Assembly: GCA_029552245.1 (NCBI GenBank) | Contig: JAKPDW010000084.1 | Coordinates: forward strand, 62,001-126,000 | From: Deltaproteobacteria bacterium | GTDB taxonomy: Bacteria; Desulfobacterota; Desulfomonilia; UBA1062 | Direction: 5' to 3' | Length of the DNA stretch: 64,000 bases | Part shown: positions 25,817 to 35,053 of the stretch, piece by piece | Layout: every line of letters starts with the position of its first letter | How positions within the stretch are numbered: position 1 is the stretch's first letter | The notes under the pieces: model-generated | The model's input: only the letters and a program-made list of their open reading frames with translations | Database searches by the model: none | Told to the model about the DNA's origin: nothing | Position numbers and translations under genes: made by a program

Positions 25817-26998
25817 ATGGCCAAGACACGAAAGGGAGTGGAGGTCTCGATCGCGATAGCTGAGGCCGTCAGGCAGGCGGACGTCGATGTGGTCGCGGCG
25901 TATCCCATAACACCGCAGACCCACATCGTCGAACACCTCTCCGAGCTCGTCGCCGACGGCGAACTCGACGCGGAGTTCGTCCCCGTGGACAGCGAGCACT
26001 CGGCCATGAGCGTGTGCTGTGGTTCAGCGGCGGTGGGGGCGAGGACGTTCACGTCCACGAGTGCTCAGGGGCTCGCCCTCATGAGCGAGATCTACTTCAT
26101 CGCCGCCGCCATGAGGCTCCCCATGGTCATGGCGCTTGCGAACCGGTCGTTGTCGAGCCCGCTGTCCATCTGGAACGACCACTCGGACATCATGATGGTC
26201 AGGGACGCGGGCTGGATCTGCATCTTCGTGGAAAACGGGCAGGAGACGTACGACAACATCCTGTGCGCCTTCAGGATGGCCGAGAACCCCGAGGTCATGT
26301 TGCCCGTGGCGGTGAACCTGGACGGGTTCATCCTCACCCACATGATCGAGCCCATACTCTACGAAGACGATGATCTCGTCCGCAGCTACCTGCCCTGGAA
26401 ACCCATGAAGAACGCGCTCCATCCCGACAGGCCCGTTTCCATGGGCTGCTTCGGCATGCCCGAGATCTACACCGAGGCCCAGATGAACCGCGAGATGGGC
26501 GTGAGAAACTCGTATCCGCACATCCTCGACGCCTGGGAGGAGTGGGGCAGGCTCACCGGCAGGCACTATCGCCCGGTGGAGACATACCGGTGCGAGGACG
26601 CGGAATACTGCATCGTCACCATGGGCTCCTACGGCGAGACGGCCATGGAGGTGGTGGACATGCTCAGGGAAGAGGGCGAGAAGGTCGGGGTCATCAAGAT
26701 CAGGCTCTGGAGACCGTTCCCCCTCGAGGAGTTCCGCAAGGCAGCTCTCGGCAGGAAGTGCCTGATCGTCATGGACCGCGCCATCACCTTCGGGGGGAAC
26801 CAGGGCGGACCCGTGGCCACGGAACTCCGCTCGGCCCTTTACGGCATGGACGGCGCCCCCTCCATCGTCAATTACGTGGCGGGACTGGCGGGCAGGGATG
26901 TGTCGCGCAAGGATTTCAGGAACATCATCCTTGAAGGGAAGGCCAAGGCGGCCAAAGGCGAGGTCGACGGCTTCACCCTATACGGTCTGAGGGGGTAG
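25817..26998 (+). CDS. porA: Pyruvate/2-oxoacid:ferredoxin oxidoreductase alpha subunit
   Basis: This 393-residue subunit binds TPP together with PorB. It shows AAYPITPQTHIVEHL near the N-terminus, the TFTSTSAQGLALMSE motif, a central region and the C-terminal KVGVIKIRLWRPFPLEEFRKA domain. Length is typical of the alpha subunit. It follows porD by three bases. Together the four genes encode the oxygen-sensitive enzyme of anaerobes that uses 2-oxoacid plus CoA to yield acyl-CoA, CO2 and reduced ferredoxin. Confidence 0.94.
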   Translation: MAKTRKGVEVSIAIAEAVRQADVDVVAAYPITPQTHIVEHLSELVADGELDAEFVPVDSEHSAMSVCCGSAAVGARTFTSTSAQGLALMSEIYFIAAAMRLPMVMALANRSLSSPLSIWNDHSDIMMVRDAGWICIFVENGQETYDNILCAFRMAENPEVMLPVAVNLDGFILTHMIEPILYEDDDLVRSYLPWKPMKNALHPDRPVSMGCFGMPEIYTEAQMNREMGVRNSYPHILDAWEEWGRLTGRHYRPVETYRCEDAEYCIVTMGSYGETAMEVVDMLREEGEKVGVIKIRLWRPFPLEEFRKAALGRKCLIVMDRAITFGGNQGGPVATELRSALYGMDGAPSIVNYVAGLAGRDVSRKDFRNIILEGKAKAAKGEVDGFTLYGLRG

Positions 26999-27005
26999 TG
27001 GTCCC

Positions 27006-27938
27006 ATGGCAAAGACAAGCATCTCATCTCCCAAACACGTCGAGAGGGAAGAGTTCTTCGCCCCAGGGCACAGGGCGTGCCAGGGATGCGCGGAGGTCCT
27101 GGCCGTGCGCCTCGTGCTCAAGGCCCTGGGCAAAGACACCATCGTGGCCATGGCCACGGGCTGCATGGAGATCATCTCTTCGCCCCTGCCCATAACATCG
27201 TGGCGCGTGCCGTGGATCCACAACGCCTTCGAGAACGCCGCGGCCGTCATATCGGGCTGCGAATCAGGCATGAAGGCATTGATGCGCAAGGGCAAGATCC
27301 CCGCGAAGAAGATCAACTTCGTGGGCATGGGCGGTGACGGGGCGACGGCGGACATAGGCATGGGACCCCTCTCCGGGGCGCTGGAGAGAGGCCACGACAT
27401 GATCTACGTGTGCTACGACAACGAGGCCTACATGAACACGGGCATCCAGCGCTCCTCGTGTACCCCCTACGGTGCGAGCACCACCACGAGCCCCGCCGGG
27501 AAGAAGAGCATCGGGCAGCACACCCAGAAGAAGAACATGGTCGAGATCGCAGCGGCCCACGGGATCCCGTACGTGGCGACCGCATGCCCCAGCTTCCCCT
27601 TCGACCTCATGGAGAAGGTGAAGAAGGCATCCGAGACCGCGGGGCCCGCGTACATCCACATCCTCTCCGTGTGTCCCACGGGGTGGAGGATCAATCCCTC
27701 GGAAGCCATCAAGTACGGGCGCCTTGCGGTGAACTCCTGCGTTTTCCCGCTGTACGAGGTCGACCACGGGAAGTACCGGCTCACCTACAAGCCTTCGGAC
27801 AAGAAGCTCATCCCGGTCTCGGAGTACCTGAAGGGACAGGGCAGGTTCAGGCACCTGACCGATTCCGACATCGAGACCATCCAGGCCGCAACCATGAAGG
27901 CCTACGAGCGCCTCCTCAGGCTGAGCGAGCAGGAATGA
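27006..27938 (+). CDS. porB: Pyruvate/2-oxoacid:ferredoxin oxidoreductase beta subunit
   Basis: This 310-residue subunit contains the TPP-binding motif GDGATADIGMGPLSGALERG, followed by CYDNEAYMNTG, and Cys residues (ACQGCAE, ATGCME and a later Cys) that ligate a 4Fe-4S cluster near TPP. It ends the por operon. Downstream a 10-bp inverted repeat GCAAGGCCGG / CCGGCCTTGC (27953-27962 and 28020-28029) may form the 3' end of the transcript. The enzyme needs TPP, which links it to the thi operon of the same window. Confidence 0.95.
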   Translation: MAKTSISSPKHVEREEFFAPGHRACQGCAEVLAVRLVLKALGKDTIVAMATGCMEIISSPLPITSWRVPWIHNAFENAAAVISGCESGMKALMRKGKIPAKKINFVGMGGDGATADIGMGPLSGALERGHDMIYVCYDNEAYMNTGIQRSSCTPYGASTTTSPAGKKSIGQHTQKKNMVEIAAAHGIPYVATACPSFPFDLMEKVKKASETAGPAYIHILSVCPTGWRINPSEAIKYGRLAVNSCVFPLYEVDHGKYRLTYKPSDKKLIPVSEYLKGQGRFRHLTDSDIETIQAATMKAYERLLRLSEQE

Positions 27939-28140
27939 GGGAGTCCTGAAGGCAAGGCCGGCAAGGAACAAAGGCGTGCCCGGGACGTGTGCTCAGCCCT
28001 GAATGGACCGGGCTGCCCGGGCCGGCCTTGCGTTCAAGGCTCGAGTGCACGGCCGGCCATGAGCGCCGCCCGGTCTCAGAGCGAAGGGCGATGGACCGCC
28101 TCTGCCGGTACCATCGCCCAGGATTCCGAGCGTCGGAAAG

Positions 28141-28169
28141 TTGACAGCTTTCCCCGATGCGGCTAGCAT
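28141..28169 (+). promoter_or_regulatory. Sigma-70 promoter of ffh
   Basis: TTGACA (28141-28146), a 17-base spacer and TAGCAT (28164-28169) fit a housekeeping promoter. It lies about 30 bases before the ffh ATG. The start is preceded by TTGAGGAGAT, a good ribosome binding site. Confidence 0.72.
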
Positions 28170-28201
28170 ATGGCTCCGCCAAGCTTTGAGGAGATACGAG
28201 T

Positions 28202-29671
28202 ATGCTCGAGCTCATAACCGATGGATTCCGCAAGGCCCAGGACATCATACAGGGCAAGGTCACCATCCAGGAAAAGCACATAGAGGACGCGCTCAGGGAG
28301 ATCCGCCTGTCGCTGCTCGAGGCCGACGTGGAGTTCCACGTGGTCAAGGGCTTCATCGATCACGTCAAGGAAAAGGCCATAGGCGAGATCGTCCTGACAA
28401 GGGTCTCTCACGGCGGCAAGAAACTGAAGGTGACGCCGGAACAGCACTTCGTGAAGATCTGCTACGACGAGCTCGTGAGACTCATGGGTCCGGTGGACAC
28501 CTCGCTTGCCCTGGGTAAGAGGCCTGTGGGGGCGGTCATGATGGTGGGCCTCCAGGGCAGCGGGAAGACGACGACCACGGCGAAGATGGCCCGATACCTC
28601 CAGAAGAAGGGCAAGAGGCCCCTCATGGTCGCCGCCGACATCTACAGGCCGGCTGCAATCGAGCAGCTCAAGGTGCTCGGGTCGAGGCTCGACATACCGG
28701 TGTTCCACGCGCCCGGGAAGACCCCGCCGCAGATCTGTAAAGATGCCATGGAGGCGGCCAGGTTCAAGGGGTGCGACGTGGTCCTCTTCGACACGGCCGG
28801 CCGCACCATCGTGGACGACGCCCTCATGCAGGAACTGGAGGAGATCAAGGCATCGACATCGCCCGAGGACATCCTCCTCGTGGTGGACGCCATGATCGGC
28901 CAGGAATCGGTCAACGTCGCGAAGGAGTTCGACCGCAGGCTCGACCTCTCGGGGTTCGTCATCACCAAGCTCGACGGCGATGCGCGTGGGGGCGCAGCAC
29001 TGTCCATAAAGGAGGTCACGGGCAAGCCCATAAAGTTCATAGGCATGGGCGAGTCGCTGGACCGCATCGAGGAGTTCAGGCCAGAAGGGCTCGCCTCGCG
29101 GATCCTGGGCTACGGGGACATCGTCGGCCTCGTGAAGGACTTCGAGGAGGTCATCGACGAGAAGAAGGCGGAAGAGGACGCGGAAAAGCTCTTGAGGGGC
29201 GAGTTCACCTTCGACGACTTTCTCGCCCAGCTCAAGGTCATGAAGAAAATGGGATCGCTCTCCGATATCATAAGCAAGCTCCCCCTGGGCCAGTTCGGGT
29301 TGCCCCAGGGGATGAAGGTGGACGACCGGGAGCTCGTGAGGGTGGAGGCGATCATCCATTCCATGACCGTATACGAGAGGAACCACCCGGATTGCCTCGA
29401 CGAGAGCCGCATCCAGCGTATAGCCAAGGGGAGCGGCCAGGGTCGCCAGAGGGTGGTGGATCTCATCGCCCGGTTCAGGACCATGCGGCAGGTCATGCAG
29501 GGCCTGGGCGTCGGGAAGAAGAAGGTCCTGGGAAGGCTCGGGATAGACCCCGGGATCGCTGGCGCACTCGAGAAGACGGTCCCCAAGCCGCAGAAGAAGA
29601 GCCTGGTGGACCTGAAAAAACGCAAGGAAAAGAGAAAATCCATCAAGAAGTCCAGAAAGAGAAATCGTTAG
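28202..29671 (+). CDS. ffh: Signal recognition particle protein Ffh
   Basis: Ffh binds signal sequences and the SRP RNA and targets proteins to the membrane with FtsY. The 489-residue protein has the NG GTPase domain with GLQGSGKTTTTAKMA, DTAGRTIVDDALMQ, and TKLDGDARGGAALS, followed by the M domain with its methionine-rich helices and the RNA-binding RIAKGSGQGRQRVV stretch, then a very basic tail. The usual neighbours ramA/rpsP/rimM are not adjacent; instead a sensor kinase follows after 27 bases. Confidence 0.97.
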   Translation: MLELITDGFRKAQDIIQGKVTIQEKHIEDALREIRLSLLEADVEFHVVKGFIDHVKEKAIGEIVLTRVSHGGKKLKVTPEQHFVKICYDELVRLMGPVDTSLALGKRPVGAVMMVGLQGSGKTTTTAKMARYLQKKGKRPLMVAADIYRPAAIEQLKVLGSRLDIPVFHAPGKTPPQICKDAMEAARFKGCDVVLFDTAGRTIVDDALMQELEEIKASTSPEDILLVVDAMIGQESVNVAKEFDRRLDLSGFVITKLDGDARGGAALSIKEVTGKPIKFIGMGESLDRIEEFRPEGLASRILGYGDIVGLVKDFEEVIDEKKAEEDAEKLLRGEFTFDDFLAQLKVMKKMGSLSDIISKLPLGQFGLPQGMKVDDRELVRVEAIIHSMTVYERNHPDCLDESRIQRIAKGSGQGRQRVVDLIARFRTMRQVMQGLGVGKKKVLGRLGIDPGIAGALEKTVPKPQKKSLVDLKKRKEKRKSIKKSRKRNR

Positions 29672-29698
29672 ACCAGCGTGGGGACGGACGGGGCCTCA

Positions 29699-31693
29699 AT
29701 GGCTGTATCACAAGACACGAACGCAGAGCTCGAGGTATTTCGCCGGATCAGCGAGGCGGCCGTCTCGCTCGCCCCTGACGTCGAGGCGGTGGCCCGGGCC
29801 ATTCTCGACATCGTGGTCGACGTCACGCCTGCAGAGAACGCCTCCCTCATGATGCCGAGCGCGGACGGGAAGAGGCTCGAGATCAAGGCGGCCCGGGGGA
29901 GGAACGACAGGAAGGGCAGGTATTCCGAGAGGTCCCTGGGCCAGATCTTCGCGATCGGCGAGGGCATAGCCGGCATGGCGGCCGAGACGTTGACGCCGGT
30001 CATGATCCACGACACCTCCGCAGATCCCCGCTTTCAGGCCAGGAGCCAGTCCGTGAGGATCGGTTCGCTGTTGAGCCTGCCCATCGTCTACAACCGCGAC
30101 GAGCTCGTGGGGGTGCTCAATCTGAGCCACCCGAGGGCCGGCGTGTTCGAGGACGGCCACCTCAGGCTCATGTCGGCGCTTTTGGCAAGCGCTGCCCTGG
30201 CGATCAGGAACGCCAAGCTCATGCGGGAGATAGACGACATGAACCGCGAGCTCAAGGCCGAGCTCTCCCTGACGGACAAGGCGATGAGCGAGTTCGGCAG
30301 GAGCATCCTGAAGGTCTTCAACCAGATGGCGATCGGCATCCTCACCACCGATCCCACGGGCGCCATATCCGCCATCAACAAGAAGGCCCAGGAGATGCTG
30401 GGCAAGCAGGCGGGTGAGACCATCGCCGACGTGGTGCCGGTCGAGATCGTGCACAAGGTGTTCACGGACAAGGAGGGCATGACGCTGGACGTGGAGCGCG
30501 GCGGCAGGTTGTTCTGCTTCGATCTCTCCCCGCTGCCGTTGAAGCCCGTGTGGCAGATCGTCGCGTGTGTCCGTGACGTGACGGTCGAGAGGTTCAAGGA
30601 GCGGGAGCTCGTCCGCATCAAGGACCAGTACAAGGACATGGTGGAGAAGGCCATAGACGCGGTCTACATCATCAGGAACGGGAGGTTCCTCCTCGTCAAC
30701 AGGAAGTTCCAGGAACTCTTCGGCTACAGTGCCGACGAGATCCTGAACCGCCACTTCCGCCACGTCATGTGCAGGGAATCCATACGGGTGATCGCCGGTT
30801 CCCTCCGCTCGGCAACCGGCAACGTGTTCGTGCCGAACCTCGAGATCAGTGCGAGACGAAAGGACGGGCAGAAGATCTACCTGGAGATCAGCATAGGGAA
30901 GATCAAGATCGACCAGGACGACTGCTACGTGGGCGTGGTGCGCGACATCACCGGGAAGAAGGAGCTCCTCGCGATGAAGACGAGGTTCTTGAACGTGGCC
31001 TCCCACGAGATCAGGGTTCCCCTCACGGTGATCCGGGGGTACGGAAGGATGCTCGCCAGGGACAAGGATTGCGCGCTCACGCCCGGGCAGAAGGAGTGCA
31101 TCGACGAGATAGAGAAGCAGTGCGAGAAGCTGCTGAAATTCTCGAACTCCCTGCTCGACTTCGCGAAGATCAACGACGAGGCGTTCTCCTTGAACCGAGA
31201 GTGGGTGGACATGGCGGACTTCATCGCCTCCGTGGTGCGTACCATGCAGGTGAGCGCCGATGCGAAGCGGGTGAAGATCGTGTTCGTGAACGAGGGGGGT
31301 GTCGACAGGCTCTCCGTCGACCCCATGCGTTTCGAACAGGCGCTCACGAACCTCATAGACAACGCGATCAAGCACGCCCCCGAGGGCTCGGAGGTCACCG
31401 TGAGCCTCGGCCGCAACAGGCAGGGCCCGGAGACCCTGCGGATGCTCCTCCACCAGGAGACCGCGGAGATATCGGTGAGGGACCGGGGCCCTGGCATCAA
31501 GACGGAAGAGGCGCGAGAGCTCTTCAACGATTTCTTCGTGGGCGAGAGCGGGAGGGCCAAGGGCGGCATCGGCCTCGGGCTCGCAATCACCCGCGAGATC
31601 GTTCACGCGCACGGCGGCCAGGTCGAGGCGAGGCCGTCGGAGGAGGGAGGCCACTTCGTCATCACAATGCCCTTGAAGTTGAAAGAGGCATAA
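29699..31693 (+). CDS. GAF-PAS-PAS sensor histidine kinase
   Basis: This 664-residue protein has no clear membrane segment. It begins with a GAF domain (about residues 15-175, LLSLPIVYNRDELVGVLNLS), then a PAS domain (200-300), a second PAS domain (315-425, AVYIIRNGRFLLVNRKFQEL), a HisKA domain with phospho-accepting His at 436 (SHEIRVPL), and a HATPase domain (NLIDNAIKHAPEG, DRGPGI and GGIGLGLAI). The cytoplasmic sensor input is unknown. It lies directly before the NtrC-type regulator and the export genes, so it most likely phosphorylates that regulator. ATG 29699 was chosen over GTG 29678, which starts within the ffh stop region. Confidence 0.9.
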   Translation: MAVSQDTNAELEVFRRISEAAVSLAPDVEAVARAILDIVVDVTPAENASLMMPSADGKRLEIKAARGRNDRKGRYSERSLGQIFAIGEGIAGMAAETLTPVMIHDTSADPRFQARSQSVRIGSLLSLPIVYNRDELVGVLNLSHPRAGVFEDGHLRLMSALLASAALAIRNAKLMREIDDMNRELKAELSLTDKAMSEFGRSILKVFNQMAIGILTTDPTGAISAINKKAQEMLGKQAGETIADVVPVEIVHKVFTDKEGMTLDVERGGRLFCFDLSPLPLKPVWQIVACVRDVTVERFKERELVRIKDQYKDMVEKAIDAVYIIRNGRFLLVNRKFQELFGYSADEILNRHFRHVMCRESIRVIAGSLRSATGNVFVPNLEISARRKDGQKIYLEISIGKIKIDQDDCYVGVVRDITGKKELLAMKTRFLNVASHEIRVPLTVIRGYGRMLARDKDCALTPGQKECIDEIEKQCEKLLKFSNSLLDFAKINDEAFSLNREWVDMADFIASVVRTMQVSADAKRVKIVFVNEGGVDRLSVDPMRFEQALTNLIDNAIKHAPEGSEVTVSLGRNRQGPETLRMLLHQETAEISVRDRGPGIKTEEARELFNDFFVGESGRAKGGIGLGLAITREIVHAHGGQVEARPSEEGGHFVITMPLKLKEA

Positions 31694-31731
31694 GGTATTA
31701 AGAGAACGGGAAATTACAGGGTCTGCCGGTG

Positions 31732-33159
31732 ATGAAAGAAGACATAAGAATCCTGGTTGTCGACGACGACGAGAGTATACGGAGATACATCGTCAAGCTC
31801 CTTACCCAGGGCGGTTACAACGTGCAGGCGTTCTCCGGAGGCAAGGAGGCGTTGAGGGAGCTGAGGTCGAACCAGAACTACTCCCTGATCATCCTCGATA
31901 TCCTCATGCCCGACATGGACGGCCTGGAGACGCTCTCCGAGATAAGGAAGATCTCGAAGGACATCCCTGTCCTCATGCTCTCTGCCCTCGGCCAGACGAA
32001 CATCATCGTCAAGGCCATGAAGGCGGGGGCGACCGACTACCTCGTGAAACCCTTCGAGGAAGAGAAACTCGAGGTCGCGATCACCAAGTCCCTCGAGAAG
32101 AGGAGGCTCCTGAACGAGATATCCAGCCTGAGGAGACAGCTGCGCATCGACGAGCTCAAGGGCGAGTTCATCTACAACAGTCCCAAGATGCAGAAGGTGA
32201 AGGAACTCGTCGACCAGGTGGCGGAGACGGACGTGAGCGTCCTCATCGAGGGGGAGAGCGGAACAGGCAAGGAACTCGTTGCCAGGGCCCTCCACTACAA
32301 GTCGCGCCTCAGGGACAAGCCCTTCGTCAAGGTCAACTGCGCCGCCCTGCCCCACGACCTCCTCGAGTCCGAGCTCTTCGGGTACGAGCGGGGCGCCTTC
32401 ACGGGGGCGTACAGGTCGAAGCCCGGCAAGTTCGAGCTCGCGAACAACGGCACCATCTTCCTCGATGAGATCGGCGAGATGGACCTCGCCATCCAGTCGA
32501 AGCTCCTCCAGGTCCTCCAGGAAGGGACCTTCTCCCGCCTGGGCGGGAAACAGGACGTGCAGGTGAACGTCAGGGTCATCGCGGCCACGAACAAGGACCT
32601 CAAGAAGGCCATAGAGCAAGGCACGTTCAGGGAGGACATCTACTACCGGCTCAACGTGGTGAACATCAAGATCCCCCCCCTGACAGAGCGCCGGGAGGAC
32701 ATCACCTACCTGTTCGAATACTTCCTCGACACCTACAACGAGAAATACGGCAAGGCCGTGCAGGTGAGCAAGGAAGAGATCTACCCGCTGCTGCTCGAGT
32801 ACCCCTGGCCGGGCAACGTGAGGGAGCTCAAGAACCAGGTCAAGAGGCTGGTGATCCTCGGCAACGTGGACGAGCTCGTCGGGTACCTCAAGGGGTCGGG
32901 CAAGGGGCTCGTCGTCGAGAGGAGTTTCGTCGATTCCCGGGACCGCGGCCTGGATTCCATGGGTTCGTTCCCGGAGGGCGACGACGAGATCGTGCCTCTC
33001 AAGGTGGCAGCAAAGGAAGCCACCATCAGGGCGGAGAGGAACATGATCCTGAAGGCCCTCAAGGGTACGAACTGGAACAAGAAGAAGGCCGCAAGCCTCC
33101 TCAAGGTGAGCTACAAGGCCCTTCTCTACAAGATCAAAGAGTGCGGGATCGAAAAATAA
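31732..33159 (+). CDS. NtrC-type sigma-54 activator
   Basis: This 475-residue response regulator has a receiver domain with phospho-Asp56 (LIILDILMPDMDG), an AAA+ domain with Walker A GESGTGKE, the sigma-54 contact motif GAFTGA, Walker B IFLDEIGEMD and the R-finger region LNVVNIKIPPL, and a C-terminal Fis-like helix-turn-helix (AASLLKVSYKALLYKIKE). Phosphorylation should switch on sigma-54 promoters, probably of the downstream exopolysaccharide export genes. The sequence starts GTG-ATG; I use the ATG. The gene stands 38 bases after the kinase. Similar paired regulators (PrsK/PrsR) accompany PEP-CTERM exopolysaccharide loci; that link is a comparison, not proof. Confidence 0.93.
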   Translation: MKEDIRILVVDDDESIRRYIVKLLTQGGYNVQAFSGGKEALRELRSNQNYSLIILDILMPDMDGLETLSEIRKISKDIPVLMLSALGQTNIIVKAMKAGATDYLVKPFEEEKLEVAITKSLEKRRLLNEISSLRRQLRIDELKGEFIYNSPKMQKVKELVDQVAETDVSVLIEGESGTGKELVARALHYKSRLRDKPFVKVNCAALPHDLLESELFGYERGAFTGAYRSKPGKFELANNGTIFLDEIGEMDLAIQSKLLQVLQEGTFSRLGGKQDVQVNVRVIAATNKDLKKAIEQGTFREDIYYRLNVVNIKIPPLTERREDITYLFEYFLDTYNEKYGKAVQVSKEEIYPLLLEYPWPGNVRELKNQVKRLVILGNVDELVGYLKGSGKGLVVERSFVDSRDRGLDSMGSFPEGDDEIVPLKVAAKEATIRAERNMILKALKGTNWNKKKAASLLKVSYKALLYKIKECGIEK

Positions 33160-33185
33160 TGAAGACACCGAAAGGGGGGGTCCCC

Positions 33186-33728
33186 ATGAGGCATGTGGTG
33201 TCGCTTGTGCTGGTCTTCCTGGGGGTCTCCCTCGTGGCTTGGGCTCAGGAGCCTGAATACCGCATCGGCCCTTCGGATCTCCTCGAGATCTCCGTCTGGG
33301 GCGAGCAGACCCTTTCCCGACAGGTGACGGTCAGGGCAGACGGGTTCATCTCCATGCCCCTTCTCGGCGATGTGGCCGTGAGCGGCAAGACCACCGCACA
33401 GGTCAAGGAGGAGCTCGAGTCGAGGCTTGCCCGGTTCATCAAGGACCCACGCTGCGCGGTCATCGTCGTGGAACAGAGGAGCAAGCGTTTCTACGTGCAG
33501 GGACAGGTCGCCCGGCCCGGCCAGTACACCCTCGACCAGGGCCTCTCCCTTACCCAGGTGATATCGATCGCCGGCGGTTTCACCCAGTGGGCTGACAAGG
33601 ACGACATCGTCATCCTCAGGGGCGAGACCGACGCCAAGACGAGGATCACCGTGGACTTCGACCGTATCGTCAAGGGCAAGGACCAGGACATCCCCATACA
33701 ACCTGGAGACACCATCATAGTCCCGTGA
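33186..33728 (+). CDS. Polysaccharide export protein (Wza/OPX family)
   Basis: This 180-residue secreted protein has a signal peptide (MRHVVSLVLVFLGVSLVAWA), then a PES domain (YRIGPSDLLEISVWGEQTLS) and an SLBB domain (FYVQGQVARPGQYTLDQGLS). It is the outer-membrane or periplasmic export component that channels exopolysaccharide, but it is short compared with E. coli Wza and lacks a lipobox. I chose ATG 33186, which follows a long G run; an in-frame ATG at 33159 overlaps the regulator stop. Translation of the next gene is coupled by a GTGA overlap. Confidence 0.88.
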   Translation: MRHVVSLVLVFLGVSLVAWAQEPEYRIGPSDLLEISVWGEQTLSRQVTVRADGFISMPLLGDVAVSGKTTAQVKEELESRLARFIKDPRCAVIVVEQRSKRFYVQGQVARPGQYTLDQGLSLTQVISIAGGFTQWADKDDIVILRGETDAKTRITVDFDRIVKGKDQDIPIQPGDTIIVP

Positions 33729-35053
33729 CGTATCGCATACTCCCCGGTATCGTTGTTGCGGCGACCTGCCTGTGGCCGCCCTCGCCGCTCGCGGCGCTTT
33801 CCTTCGAGGTCCATCCAGGGCTGTACCAGTCGTACGAGTACTCGGACAATTACGAGGGGGAGGTCGCAGACGGGCAAAGCGAGGCGACCTACACGGTGGG
33901 GCCGAGCATCACCGTGACCGGGGAGTCGCAGAGGGCGAACCTGGATCTCTCAGGCAGGTACACACGGTCGTATCACCGCCGGAACGAGGAGGACGACAGC
34001 CCGGAGGCGGCGCTCTCGGCGAGGGCGGCCTACCGGCTGGAGAGGGTGGGGGGATCCCTCGCGTACTCGTTCATGAGGACCTTGACGCGCGACACCCTGA
34101 GCTCCCCGTTCGGTGAGCGCAAGGTCCACTCGGGGGATGCAGAGGCCGCCTGGGATGCGAGCCAGGTGGTGACACTGCGCGCGGGGTGCGACATCACGGA
34201 CGAGAGGTGGTCCGGCAGGGCCTCCGACGAGGAAGACGTGCAGTCCAACGGCCTCGACGTGGGCGCCCTGGTGAGGATCGGCCCGCTGAACACCCTGGAC
34301 GTGGTCGCCCGGCGGGCGTACGTCGATTACGAGGTGAGCCGTGACGTCGTGGAGACCTCGGGTTCGGCACGCCTGGAACGATCCTTCACGCCCAGGCTGA
34401 CGGGCGGTCTCGTGGTCTCGTACGCGGACGAGAGACTGAGGAGGCCGGGCGACCGGGCGCCGCTGAGGGTGATCCATAGAGGCGGCCTCGTCCTGACCGT
34501 GGATACGGAGAGGCTGCCCGACTCCGAGAACCGCGCGGACGCGAGGATCACGACGAGGTACGCCGCGAGCGACACGTGGACCTTCCTCGCCGAGGCGGGT
34601 GCGGGGAGGGTGGACGCCGAAGGTGTCGGGGCCGAGTCGACGTTTGCGGGGTCTGCCGCCGTAGAGAAGCAGCTCGCTGAGGACCGCTTCGCCCTGAGGG
34701 CGTCCAAGGCTTACACATCGGAGTTCACGACGAGCCGCTACGGGTCGTACGATACGACCTCCTTTTCTCTTGACTGGGAACGCAGGGTCTCAAGAGGGCT
34801 TACGGCGAGGTCGAATGTGGTGTATGAGAGAAGGAAGCCCGTGAGGGAAGCCGCGCAGGACGAAGAGGAAGAGAGGGACGGATCGGGGACCGTGTCCATC
34901 GAGTGGCTTCCGATGGAGCACCTCCACCTCGACTGGAGGCCCCTGGAACGGATCTCCCTGACCGCTCGCTACACGTATCTCAGGACCGCCTACGAGACTT
35001 CAGGCACGGCGAGGGAAAACCGATACGGACTCATGGCGGAGGTACGGTTTTGA
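33725..35053 (+). CDS. Outer-membrane beta-barrel protein of exopolysaccharide locus
   Basis: This 442-residue protein starts with a signal-like segment (TYRILPGIVVAATCLWPPSPLAA), then repeated short amphipathic beta strands such as YTVGPSITVTGESQRANLDL and ends in Phe (AEVRF), all typical of an outer-membrane beta-barrel. It resembles the PEP-CTERM-locus outer-membrane proteins in general appearance. It overlaps the Wza-like gene (GTGA) and the following Wzz gene (TTGA). It could be the outer-membrane channel for the polysaccharide, complementing the short OPX protein; this is inference. Confidence 0.8.
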   Translation: MTYRILPGIVVAATCLWPPSPLAALSFEVHPGLYQSYEYSDNYEGEVADGQSEATYTVGPSITVTGESQRANLDLSGRYTRSYHRRNEEDDSPEAALSARAAYRLERVGGSLAYSFMRTLTRDTLSSPFGERKVHSGDAEAAWDASQVVTLRAGCDITDERWSGRASDEEDVQSNGLDVGALVRIGPLNTLDVVARRAYVDYEVSRDVVETSGSARLERSFTPRLTGGLVVSYADERLRRPGDRAPLRVIHRGGLVLTVDTERLPDSENRADARITTRYAASDTWTFLAEAGAGRVDAEGVGAESTFAGSAAVEKQLAEDRFALRASKAYTSEFTTSRYGSYDTTSFSLDWERRVSRGLTARSNVVYERRKPVREAAQDEEEERDGSGTVSIEWLPMEHLHLDWRPLERISLTARYTYLRTAYETSGTARENRYGLMAEVRF

